Positions 34,623 to 45,729 of a DNA stretch of 64,000 bases are shown here, in pieces; within the stretch, counting starts at the first letter, position 1, and every line of letters begins with the position of its first letter. A program made the position numbers and the translations under genes. This DNA comes from PFJX01 sp031426815 (GTDB lineage Bacteria > Pseudomonadota > Gammaproteobacteria > Burkholderiales > Thiobacillaceae), in assembly GCA_031426815.1 (NCBI GenBank), contig JASJPG010000022.1, positions 62,001 through 126,000 of the forward strand, read 5' to 3'. A model generated the notes under the pieces. That model did not search any database and was not told where the DNA came from. It saw nothing but the letters and a program-made list of their open reading frames with translations.

Positions 34623-36410
34623 ATGAAAACAAGGCGAAACAGCCTGCGCGTGCTGTTGGTGGAGGATCGCGAGGACGACGCGGAACTAGTGCGGTTGACC
34701 TTGAGCGAGGCGAATTTTGCCCCCGCGATCCAGCGCGTCGACACCCGTGCCGGCGTTGAAGCCTGCCTGCGCGAGTCGACATGGGATCTGATCCTGAGCG
34801 ACCACAATCTGCCCGGCATGGATTCCCTCGATGTCCTGCAGATGGTCGGCGAACTTGGCATCGCCACACCGTTCGTCATCCTGTCCGGCTCCATCGCCGA
34901 CGCGCAGGCCATCGAAGCCATGCGGCGCGGTGCGCGCGACTTCATCCACAAGAACGCCCTGGGCAAGCTGATCCCGGTCATCCAACGGGAACTCGCCACG
35001 TTCGAGATGGCCGGCGAGTTGAACCGCCTGAGCGGCAACCTGATGCAGTTGGCGAATTTCGATCCGCTCACCGGTTTGCCGAATCGCGCCACCCTGTTGC
35101 GCGAACTGGCGCAACGGGTCGAGCAGTGCGCGGCGGGCGCACCGCCATTCGACCTGATCCTGGTCGAAATCAATCGCTTCCAACATCTCAGCCGCAGCCT
35201 GGGCGCGCAGCGCGCCAACCAGGTGATTGCCGAAGTCGCGTGGCGCCTTGCCGGCTGCGCCGGCCCGGACAACTTCATGGCGCACCTCGGCGGCGACAGT
35301 TTCGCGTTGGTGGTCTCGGCGGCGGACGCCAAAGCGCAGCAGGCGACGCTGGCCAGCTTGACCGCGTGCGTCAGCCAACCGATATACATCGGCGACGTCG
35401 AACTGTTCATCACCTTGAGTCTGGGCGACTGCAGTTTTCCGGCGGCCGCCCATTGCGTCGAAACGCTGTTCAGCCATGCCGAAACCGCGTTGTTCCACGC
35501 CAGGCAGACTGCCGGCAACAGCCATCGCCGCTTCCACTCGTCCATGGCGGGGACGGGAACGCGCGAGTTTGTCCTCGAGGCCGCCCTGCATCATGCCCTG
35601 AACAAGCGGGAGTTCGCGCTGGCCTACCAGCCGCAAGTCGACCTGCGCAGCGGCCGCACGGTATCGGTCGAAGCGCTGCTGCGCTGGCAGCATCCGGAAT
35701 GGGGGCCGATCGCGCCGCTCGAATTCATCCCGCTGCTGGAAAAGACCGGCCTGATCGTGCCGGTCGGTGCCTGGATCATCGACACCGCCTGCGCCCAACT
35801 GCGCGCCTGGGAAGATGCCGGCCACCGCCCCGTGCGCATGGCGGTAAATCTGTCCGCCCTGCAATTCGGCGATGCGGCGCTGACGCGGGTGGTCGCCGAC
35901 GCGCTGCGCGACCACGCCATCGCACCGGACCGCCTCGAACTGGAAATCACCGAAAGCATCGTCATGCAGGCCCAGGATGCCGCCATCGCCGCGCTGCGCG
36001 ACTTGCGTCGCCTCGGCGTACGCATCGCGGTGGACGACTTCGGCACCGGCTATTCGAGCCTCAGCTATCTCTCACGCTTCCCGATCACCACGCTGAAAAT
36101 CGACCAAGCCTTCGTGCACGAATGCGAGGACAGCCCACGCGATCGGGCGCTGATCGAAACCATGATCGAAATGGCCCATCGCCTCGACCTGGAGATCGTC
36201 GCCGAAGGCGTCGAGACCCGGCAACAAGCCGACTTTCTGGCCGCCCGCAACTGCAAATTCGCGCAGGGCTATTTGTTCGGCAGACCGATGCCGGCCGATG
36301 AACTCGGCGAGCATCTGGCCGGTAGCGCAAGCAAGCTGCCCTCCGATTGCGGCGTCGCTGGCGTCCATATCGCGCCTTGGAAGGCGCTCCTACGAAACCC
36401 GTGGCGGTAG
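34623..36410 (+). CDS. Response regulator with degenerate GGDEF and EAL domains
   Basis: This is a 595-residue protein with a receiver domain (about 1-125; LLVEDREDDAEL; LILSDHNLPGMDSLD), a GGDEF-like domain (about 140-290) whose motif is GGDSF (LGGDSFALVV), so cyclase activity is doubtful, and an EAL domain (about 310-570; VSVEALLRWQHPEWG, LEITES, DDFGTGYSSLSYL, KIDQAF) that keeps the c-di-GMP phosphodiesterase residues. It most likely degrades c-di-GMP under control of a kinase such as those upstream. The last codons and the TAG stop lie within a REP-like palindrome, which has replaced or extended the original C-terminus (IAPWKALLRNPWR). Confidence 0.92.
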   Translation: MKTRRNSLRVLLVEDREDDAELVRLTLSEANFAPAIQRVDTRAGVEACLRESTWDLILSDHNLPGMDSLDVLQMVGELGIATPFVILSGSIADAQAIEAMRRGARDFIHKNALGKLIPVIQRELATFEMAGELNRLSGNLMQLANFDPLTGLPNRATLLRELAQRVEQCAAGAPPFDLILVEINRFQHLSRSLGAQRANQVIAEVAWRLAGCAGPDNFMAHLGGDSFALVVSAADAKAQQATLASLTACVSQPIYIGDVELFITLSLGDCSFPAAAHCVETLFSHAETALFHARQTAGNSHRRFHSSMAGTGTREFVLEAALHHALNKREFALAYQPQVDLRSGRTVSVEALLRWQHPEWGPIAPLEFIPLLEKTGLIVPVGAWIIDTACAQLRAWEDAGHRPVRMAVNLSALQFGDAALTRVVADALRDHAIAPDRLELEITESIVMQAQDAAIAALRDLRRLGVRIAVDDFGTGYSSLSYLSRFPITTLKIDQAFVHECEDSPRDRALIETMIEMAHRLDLEIVAEGVETRQQADFLAARNCKFAQGYLFGRPMPADELGEHLAGSASKLPSDCGVAGVHIAPWKALLRNPWR

Positions 36411-36430
36411 GAGCGCTTCCAAGGCGCGAT
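36369..36430. repeat. REP-like palindromic element, copy 2, overlapping a gene end
   Basis: ATCGCGCCTTGGAAGGCGCT... (36369-36393) and its near-complement (36407-36430) form a long hairpin. The stop codon of the receiver-EAL gene (36408-36410) is provided by the second arm. The element also separates that gene from the convergent regulator gene. Confidence 0.85.
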
Positions 36431-36437
36431 TGCACGG

Positions 36438-39400
36438 CTAGCCGATTTCGATACGTTCGAGGATGACCCGCGCGCCCTGGCGGCTGGCCAGTGCGTGCGC
36501 GGCGTCGCGCCATTCGCGCGCGGCGACGGCGTCGCCGGCGGCAGCGGCGCACAGCCCGCGCAGGCGCAGCAATTCGGCTTCGACGTAGTGGTCGTGCCAG
36601 TAGGCGCAGCGCGCCAGCGCGGTATCGAGGTGAGCGGTGCACGCGGCCAGATCGCCCAGGCGATAGAGGCCGTCGACGTACATCGAGAGGATGGTGACTT
36701 CCAGACTCGGCAAGGCCTGGCCGATCAGTTCCAGGCTGCGCACGGCGAGCGGGATGCCGCCGGCGTCGCCGGCGCAGCAACGCACCCAGGCCTGCATGAC
36801 GGCGCCGACGCCTTGCCAGATCGCGAAATCGTGCCGGTCCGCCAGCGCCATCAGGCGGTCGGCGAAATGCCGCACCGGTTCGATCTCGCCGCGCAGCAGT
36901 TCCAGCCGTGCGGCACAGGCGACGGCGAAGGCCAGCGAATAGGGGTGGCCGAGCGCTTCGGCGAGTTCGACGGCGCGGGCCTGCGCGGCGGCGGCGGCGA
37001 CCGCGTTGCCCTGCAGCCAGAGCGTCCAGGCCAGCAGCGACAGGCTGGTGACGCCGGTGTCTTCATGGAAATGATCGAGCAGTTCGGGCGGCCGCTGGCT
37101 GTCGTAGAGCGCGACGGCGTCATCCAGATGCCGGCGCGCCTGCTCCAGTTCGCCCAGCCAGAGGTAGGTATTGCCATAGGCATAGGCGGTCTGCAGGCGA
37201 TGCAGCGCGGAACCGGTCGCCTCGGCGGTGCGCTGCAGTATGTCGACGTAACGCAAGGCGTGCAGGTAGCCGTCGTGCGAACTGCCACCCAGCCAGAGGC
37301 CGTATTCGGCGAGAAAGACCTCTTCCCGTTCCGAATTCGGGTTGCTGCGTTCGAGCACCTGACTGAACAGCGCGCGCGTCTCGGCCGCGCCATAGCCGCG
37401 CAGCGCCACCGTGGCATTGCCCTCGCCGAGCAGCAATCGGGCGATGCGGCGGTCGTTCGCGGGCGATGTCGGCATACGCTCCAGCAGTTCCCGCGCACTG
37501 TGAAAATGGCGCGCCGCTTCGGTGTGCGCGGCCATGCTCAGATCGCGCCGCGCCGCCTGTTCGTACAAGCCGACCGCGCTCGCCGGGTCGCCCGCCAGCG
37601 CGGCATGACGCGCCAGCCAGTGCGGCTGCTCATCGGCCAAGCCAGGCATGAATGCCGGCGTCGCGGCCTGGATGCGGCCATGCATCTGGCGCCGCTCATG
37701 GAAGGACAGGCTGTTGTAGAGGGTGTCGCAGACCAGGGCATGGTGAAAACGCCGGCGTCCGCCTACGCCCGGCTTGACCAGGCCGTGCCGCTCCAGGGCA
37801 AGCAAGGCGTCGGCGAAGCGCGCCTCGCCGATCTCCGGGAACAGGGCGCGCAGCAAGCCGGCGTCGAACTCCTCGCCCAGGGTCGCCGCACCCCAGGCGA
37901 TGCGGCACAGCAGCTCGTCGCCGGCGATGGGCGCCAGGATGCTCTCCTCCAGGCTGGCCAGCGGCTGCTCCGCTGGATTCGTGCCGGCCTGCGCCTGCAC
38001 CAACGCTTCGATGAACAGCGGATTGCCGTCGGCGCGCGCGACGATGTCGGCGATATGGGTCTCGTCCAGCGGCGCGTGCTGCAGACTTTTGACCAACTCG
38101 CGGCTCTGCTCGGCGCTGAGCGGATCGAGCCGGAGCCGCGGCAATTGCGGTTGCCAGGTGTCGGCCAGCGGTGCCCGCGCGGTGATCAGCAACAGCCAGG
38201 GCAGTTCGGCTGCGCTGCCGAGCAGATCGCCGATGAACTGCAGCGTCGACGGATCGGCCCAGTGGATGTCCTCCAGCACCACCAGCACCGGCCCGTTGCC
38301 GGCCAGGTTGGCCAGCATGGCGCGCAGGGCCTGGTGCAGGCAGCGGCGGCGCGAAGCCGGCGACGACGCGGCATCATCCAGCGGCAGGCCGACCAGCCAA
38401 GCGGCCATGCGGCGATGTTCGTCGGCCAGATCCGGGTGCCGCCGGTCCAGCCAGCGATCCATTTTCAGCTGGCGGATTTCCGAGTTGTCGCCGGCATGAA
38501 TGCCGCATTGGGTTTTGATGGTTTCACTGATCGGGAAAAACGGCGCCTCGCTCTGGTTCTGCCAGCATTGCAGGACCACCGCCTGTCCCGGCTCCGCCAG
38601 CGTGCCGACCAGCCACTTGGCCAGGCGGCTCTTGCCGCTGCCGGGCGGGCCGCCCAGGACGACCGCGCGCAAGCCGCCGCGCTGCGCGCCGCGCCACAAC
38701 GTACCGAGCTGGCGGCGTTCCACTTCGCGTCCGACCAGGGCCGGTTCCCGGCGTGCCGGTGCGTTCGCCAGGTTGCCGATGCGGTAGGCCTCCAGGCCTT
38801 CCTGCGGAAAGAACTCGGGCGACCGCTCCAGCGGCGCCAGAGCGAGCGTGTTGACGCGTTCGACGAACGCGCTGGTGGCCAGAATCTCGCCGGGGCTGCC
38901 GCTGGCGGCGAGCTGCATGACGATAGCGCTCATCCCCCCCAAGGCATCGGGGCAGTCCGCTGCCGGCCACACCAGCATGGGGCCGTGATGCAGTGCGAAA
39001 CGCAGCAGGACATCGTCGATTTCCTGCTGCAAGCGGATGTTGTAGGCCGCGCGCAACGCGCTCTGGCAGGCATTGGGCACGCCGTTCGGGTAACCGAAAA
39101 ACGCCAGGATGCTGCCATCCGGCGTCAGGCAGGCGTGAGCGCCGTAGCGGCTGACCTCGGCACTGACGAACTGGCGCGCGCGCATCAGTGCCGCCAGCTT
39201 GTGTACGTCCTGCGTTGCCAGGCTGCGGATCTCGACAAAGAGCAGCGTCATCGGCCGCAGCCGCGCCACCACCTGCACCGGTTCCGCCCGCGTCTGCAGT
39301 TGCGTGAGGGGATGCGCCGAAGCATTCAGGCGGCCGATCAGATCGCGCACTTCCTGCCCCGGCGCGATATCCAGTTCGCGCAGAAACAGGCCGCGCATGA

Positions 39401-40040
39401 AATCGAAATGCGCCAGCGCGGTGGGAATGCGGCCAGCCTCGGCGAGCAGCCGGAGCAGACGCAGATGGAAGGACTCGTTCCAGGGATCGATGCGGGTCTG
39501 CGTCTGCGCCAACTCGATCTGGCGCGCGCTGTTGCCGGCGGCGCCAAAGAAATCCATCAATTGTTCGCAGATCACGAGCAGCTTCTGATGAAACGCCAGC
39601 CGCTTCAGATCGAGCCATTCCATGTAAGCGGGCGCATCCGGCACGATGAAGCCCGGCATCAGTTCGCCGGAATAACCACTCACCTGTTCGAACACGTGCT
39701 CGGCGTCAGCGCCGGTGAATGCGCTGGCGGCGACACCTTGCAGCTGCACCGCATCGACGCTGTCGCCCGCGCGCGGAATGAACCAGACATGCAGCCGGTC
39801 GCTGCCCAGCCGCTCCGGCCCGAGCAGTTTGCGCAGCGCATGCGCGGCATTGCGCAGATTGGTGCGCGCGGTGTCCTCGTCCTGCTGCGGCCAGAGCAGA
39901 TCGGTCAGGACTTCCCGCCGTTGCCGACCGGGTTCCAGCAGCAGATAAGCGAGCAGCGCGAACACCTTGGTGTAAGGGAATTTGAGCGGCAGCCCCAATC
40001 TGGCTTCGGTCGCGCAGAGCAAACGTACATCGAGAGACAT
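36438..40040 (-). CDS. Very large BTAD/AAA ATPase/TPR transcriptional regulator
   Basis: From MSLDVRLLCATEARLG this is about 1200 residues; a start 28 codons earlier (40124) is also open. The N-terminus is an OmpR-like winged helix (about 1-95; FALLAYLLLEPGRQRREVLT) plus a BTAD domain (about 100-245; DPWNESFHLRLLRLLAEAGR). Next comes a cyclase-like domain (about 265-405) that appears degenerate, then a P-loop ATPase (VVLGGPPGSGKSRLAKWL; VVLEDIHWADPSTLQFIGDL), and TPR-like helical repeats to the end. This is the layout of AfsR/SARP or LuxR-LAL style signal-integrating regulators. It is divergent from the haem-sensor GGDEF-EAL gene, a possible target. Confidence 0.85.
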   Translation of the reverse strand: MSLDVRLLCATEARLGLPLKFPYTKVFALLAYLLLEPGRQRREVLTDLLWPQQDEDTARTNLRNAAHALRKLLGPERLGSDRLHVWFIPRAGDSVDAVQLQGVAASAFTGADAEHVFEQVSGYSGELMPGFIVPDAPAYMEWLDLKRLAFHQKLLVICEQLMDFFGAAGNSARQIELAQTQTRIDPWNESFHLRLLRLLAEAGRIPTALAHFDFMRGLFLRELDIAPGQEVRDLIGRLNASAHPLTQLQTRAEPVQVVARLRPMTLLFVEIRSLATQDVHKLAALMRARQFVSAEVSRYGAHACLTPDGSILAFFGYPNGVPNACQSALRAAYNIRLQQEIDDVLLRFALHHGPMLVWPAADCPDALGGMSAIVMQLAASGSPGEILATSAFVERVNTLALAPLERSPEFFPQEGLEAYRIGNLANAPARREPALVGREVERRQLGTLWRGAQRGGLRAVVLGGPPGSGKSRLAKWLVGTLAEPGQAVVLQCWQNQSEAPFFPISETIKTQCGIHAGDNSEIRQLKMDRWLDRRHPDLADEHRRMAAWLVGLPLDDAASSPASRRRCLHQALRAMLANLAGNGPVLVVLEDIHWADPSTLQFIGDLLGSAAELPWLLLITARAPLADTWQPQLPRLRLDPLSAEQSRELVKSLQHAPLDETHIADIVARADGNPLFIEALVQAQAGTNPAEQPLASLEESILAPIAGDELLCRIAWGAATLGEEFDAGLLRALFPEIGEARFADALLALERHGLVKPGVGGRRRFHHALVCDTLYNSLSFHERRQMHGRIQAATPAFMPGLADEQPHWLARHAALAGDPASAVGLYEQAARRDLSMAAHTEAARHFHSARELLERMPTSPANDRRIARLLLGEGNATVALRGYGAAETRALFSQVLERSNPNSEREEVFLAEYGLWLGGSSHDGYLHALRYVDILQRTAEATGSALHRLQTAYAYGNTYLWLGELEQARRHLDDAVALYDSQRPPELLDHFHEDTGVTSLSLLAWTLWLQGNAVAAAAAQARAVELAEALGHPYSLAFAVACAARLELLRGEIEPVRHFADRLMALADRHDFAIWQGVGAVMQAWVRCCAGDAGGIPLAVRSLELIGQALPSLEVTILSMYVDGLYRLGDLAACTAHLDTALARCAYWHDHYVEAELLRLRGLCAAAAGDAVAAREWRDAAHALASRQGARVILERIEIG

Positions 40041-40144
40041 GCAAGATCCCGTCGGAAAGGCCTCCCGGCGGCGGCCAGAGGTAGGTCGCGGCGATTGTGC
40101 CATGGCTGCCGCGGCGCTCGGCATCGGGGGATGGATGAGAGGTC

Positions 40145-43141
40145 TTGCCCCGTGGCGGGCAAGGGGGCTGCGCGTTCACAATCCAAGCAGCGGCCTGGAA
40201 GCGCTCCTTCGGCGTTTTCGCAGGAAACGAACCCCTTCTGATTGCGAGTCAGTCTCAACATAATGTTCATGTCGTCACCGAATCCGGGTGTTCATTGCAC
40301 AGCGTAAGCACGCTGCCCTCCCTTTCCGCCGGACAGCGGAAATCCATCAATCGCCTCACCGGCGTGGTGGCGTTGGTGTGGACCCTGGCGGTCGGGTTGT
40401 CGCTCGGCTGGAACATCTACCAGGAAGACGCCAAGGTGATGGAACTCGCCATGGCGGAAGCCCGGGCCAACATCAACCGCGATCTCGCCTTCCGGCTCTG
40501 GGCCACCAGCCGCGGCGGGCTCTACGCCGCGATCGGCGAAAAAGTTCAGCCCAGCCCGTATCTCGCCCATATCCCCAACCGCGATCTGACCGCCCTCAGC
40601 GGCGAGAAACTGACGCTGATGAACCCGGCCTTCATGCTGCGCCAGATGATGAACGAATTCGGCGATCTCTACGGCGTCAAGGCGCGCATCACCGGCCTGC
40701 AGGTGTTGAATCCGGCCAACCGGCCGGACGCCTGGGAAAAGAGCGCCCTGCTCACGTTCGAGCGCGGCGCCAGGCAGGCGACGACGGTCGAGCAGATCGA
40801 CGGCGTGCCATATCTGCGCGTGATGCGGCCGATGATCATGGAACAGGGCTGCGTGAAGTGCCATGCCTGGACCAAAATTCCGGTCGGCGGCATCCGCGGC
40901 GCGACCGGGGTGTCGGTGCCGCTGCGGCACTATTATCAGATCAAGGCGCGCGAGATCGAGTATCTGGGCCTCAGCCACGGCGGCATCTGGCTGTTGGGGA
41001 TGTTTGCGGTCGGTTTCGTCTCGCAACGCGCCCGGCGCCATTCCGGCGAGCAGGAGCAGGCCCAGCGCGTCCTGCGCGAGAGCGAGGAGAAGGTACACCT
41101 GCTGCTCGATTCCACCGCCGAAGGCTTGATCGGGGTGGATACCGAAGGCATCTGCGTGTTCGCCAACCCGGCCAGCCTGCGGCTGCTGGGCTACGACCGC
41201 GCCGAGCAACTGCTGGGCCGAGCCCTGCACCCGCTGATCCATCACACGCATCCGGACGGTTCCGCCTACCCCGCGCGCGATTGCAAGACCCGCGGCGGCA
41301 TCGATGCCGAGATGGGCGTGCATGTCGACGACGAAATCTTCTGGCGCGCCGACGGCAGCGCCTTCCCGGTGGAATACTGGTCGCATCCCATGCGCCGCGA
41401 CGGCAAGGTGGTCGGCGCGGTGGTGGCGTTCGTGGACGCCTCCGCGCGCCGGCTGGCCGACGACAACCTGCGCAAGCTGTCGCGCGCCGTGGAACAAAGC
41501 CCCAACGCGGTGATCGTGACCGATTGCGCCGGCAAGATCGAATACGTCAATCCCAAGTTCAGCGAGATCAACGGCTACACGGCCGCCGAAGCGATCGGCC
41601 GCAACCCGAGCCTGCTGAGTTCGGGCGAAACGGCGCGCGAGCTCTACCGGGAAATGTGGGACAACCTGCTGGCCGGCGCGGAATGGCGCGGCGAATTCAG
41701 GAACCGGCGCAAAAACGGGGAACTGTACTGGTGCCTCGAATCGATCTCGCCGGTCAAGAACGAACGCGGCGAAATCACCCATTTCGTCGGCATGATGGAA
41801 GACATCAGCGAACGCAAATTGGCCGAATCCACCATCCGCCGCCTCGCCTTCTACGATCCGCTCACCGACCTGCCCAACCGCCGCCTGATGCGCGAGCGGC
41901 TGGAGCGGGCGATCATCTGGAGCCGGCGCGGCGGCACCCAGGCGGCGCTGCTGTACATCGATCTCGACCGCTTCAAGACGGTCAACGACACCCTCGGCCA
42001 CAGCGTCGGCGACGCGTTGCTCAAGGCCGCCGCGACGCGTCTCGCCCATTGCGTGCGCGAGGAGGACACCATTTCGCGCCTGGGCGGCGACGAATTCGCG
42101 GTGATCCTGGGCAATCTCCGCGGCAGCGAGGAAGCCGTGGCGGTGGCGGAAAAAATCATCGCGGCGATGCAGACGCCGTTCCCGCTCGACGAGCATGAAA
42201 TCTTCATCTCCGCCAGCATTGGCATCAGCCTCTACCCGACCGACACCGCCGACATGGACAGCCTGCTGAAGAACGCGGACATCGCGCTGTATCAGGCCAA
42301 GGACCAGGGCCGCAACAGCTTCCAGTTCTATTCGGAAAGCATCAACACGCTGGCGATGGAGCGGCTGGAACTGGAAAACGGCCTGCGCAAGGCCATCGAG
42401 CGCGGCGAGCTGTACCTGGAATATCAGCCCCAGCTCGACCTGAAGAGCGGCGCGGTGTTCGGGTTGGAGGCGCTGGCGCGTTGGCGCCACCCGGCCAAGG
42501 GCATGATCCCGCCCGACAAGTTCATCCCGCTGGCGGAAGAAACCCGGCTGATCATCCCGATCGGCGAATGGATCCTGCGCACCGCCTGCAACCAGCTCAA
42601 GGCCTGGCACGATGCCGGGCGGGACGATCTGACCATCTCGGTCAACCTGTCGGCGGTGCAGTTCCGCCAGAAGGGGCTGCTCGACACCGTCGCCCGCGTG
42701 CTCGGCGAGGCCGGCATCCCGGCCGCCAAGCTGGAACTGGAAATCACCGAGAGCATCCTGATGGGCGATACCGGCGAAACCATCGCCACGCTCACCGGCT
42801 TGCGCAGCCTGGGCGTGCGGCTGTCCATCGACGATTTCGGCACCGGTTATTCCTCGCTCGGCTACCTCAAGCGCTTCCCGGTGAGCACGCTGAAGATAGA
42901 CCGCACCTTCGTCCGCGACATCACCGTGGACCCGGACGACAAGGCCATCGCCGAAGCGGTGATCGCGCTGGCGAAGAGCCTCAAGCTGTGGGTGATCGCG
43001 GAAGGCGTGGAAACCGAGGCGCAGCTTTACATCCTGCGCCAGCTCGATTGCGACAGCATCCAGGGCTACTTCGTCAGCCGACCGGTCATCGCCGAGCACG
43101 TCCCCGCGCTGCTGCAAAAGCTGGCGCCGCCGGCGGCGTAG
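40145..43141 (+). CDS. Haem-type sensor, PAS, GGDEF-EAL c-di-GMP protein
   Basis: This is an up to 998-residue membrane protein. The start is uncertain: the frame opens with TTG at 40145, but another TTG at 40295 just before TM1 is as likely. After TM1 (VVALVWTLAVGLSLGW) comes a periplasmic DUF3365 (Tll0287-like) domain with a c-type haem motif CVKCH, then TM2, PAS (about 310-430), PAS (about 435-560), GGDEF (about 565-730, intact GGDEF in SRLGGDEFAVIL) and EAL (about 740-990; LEALARWRHP, DDFGTGYSSLGYL). Both catalytic motifs look intact. It probably links redox or gas binding at haem to c-di-GMP turnover. Confidence 0.9.
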   Translation: MPRGGQGGCAFTIQAAAWKRSFGVFAGNEPLLIASQSQHNVHVVTESGCSLHSVSTLPSLSAGQRKSINRLTGVVALVWTLAVGLSLGWNIYQEDAKVMELAMAEARANINRDLAFRLWATSRGGLYAAIGEKVQPSPYLAHIPNRDLTALSGEKLTLMNPAFMLRQMMNEFGDLYGVKARITGLQVLNPANRPDAWEKSALLTFERGARQATTVEQIDGVPYLRVMRPMIMEQGCVKCHAWTKIPVGGIRGATGVSVPLRHYYQIKAREIEYLGLSHGGIWLLGMFAVGFVSQRARRHSGEQEQAQRVLRESEEKVHLLLDSTAEGLIGVDTEGICVFANPASLRLLGYDRAEQLLGRALHPLIHHTHPDGSAYPARDCKTRGGIDAEMGVHVDDEIFWRADGSAFPVEYWSHPMRRDGKVVGAVVAFVDASARRLADDNLRKLSRAVEQSPNAVIVTDCAGKIEYVNPKFSEINGYTAAEAIGRNPSLLSSGETARELYREMWDNLLAGAEWRGEFRNRRKNGELYWCLESISPVKNERGEITHFVGMMEDISERKLAESTIRRLAFYDPLTDLPNRRLMRERLERAIIWSRRGGTQAALLYIDLDRFKTVNDTLGHSVGDALLKAAATRLAHCVREEDTISRLGGDEFAVILGNLRGSEEAVAVAEKIIAAMQTPFPLDEHEIFISASIGISLYPTDTADMDSLLKNADIALYQAKDQGRNSFQFYSESINTLAMERLELENGLRKAIERGELYLEYQPQLDLKSGAVFGLEALARWRHPAKGMIPPDKFIPLAEETRLIIPIGEWILRTACNQLKAWHDAGRDDLTISVNLSAVQFRQKGLLDTVARVLGEAGIPAAKLELEITESILMGDTGETIATLTGLRSLGVRLSIDDFGTGYSSLGYLKRFPVSTLKIDRTFVRDITVDPDDKAIAEAVIALAKSLKLWVIAEGVETEAQLYILRQLDCDSIQGYFVSRPVIAEHVPALLQKLAPPAA

Positions 43142-43166
43142 CGACGCAAAACATTCAGCCCTGACT

Positions 43167-43240
43167 GCCGTATTCTGGCTTTCCGACACACGCATAGAAC
43201 CGCAAGGTCAAGGAGGCGGACAAGAAAGCCAGAATACGGC
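43167..43240. repeat. 74-bp element with 17-bp perfect inverted termini
   Basis: GCCGTATTCTGGCTTTC (43167-43183) and its exact complement (43224-43240) surround 40 bases. It lies between the GGDEF-EAL gene and the restriction operon. It could be a short transposable remnant or a hairpin marking the island border. Confidence 0.75.
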
Positions 43241-43317
43241 TCCTTGGTCCAACACCCTCCAGACGGTAAAGTTGCCGCCTTCCGGTGCTTGGCACTAGAC
43301 CACCAAGAAACAAGCCC

Positions 43318-45719
<2,402 letters not shown>

Positions 45720-45729
<10 letters not shown>

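Noticed and set aside
36438..40040. LuxR-type LAL regulator with C-terminal LuxR HTH
   Set aside because: No LuxR HTH is visible at the C-terminus; the DNA-binding domain is the N-terminal OmpR-like winged helix with BTAD.
36495..40241. A 1248-codon open frame on the plus strand opposite the BTAD/AAA regulator
   Set aside because: It mirrors the minus-strand gene, is rich in Gln/Arg/Ala of the kind produced by antisense reading of high-GC genes, and shows no domain, whereas the minus strand has clear P-loop and BTAD motifs.
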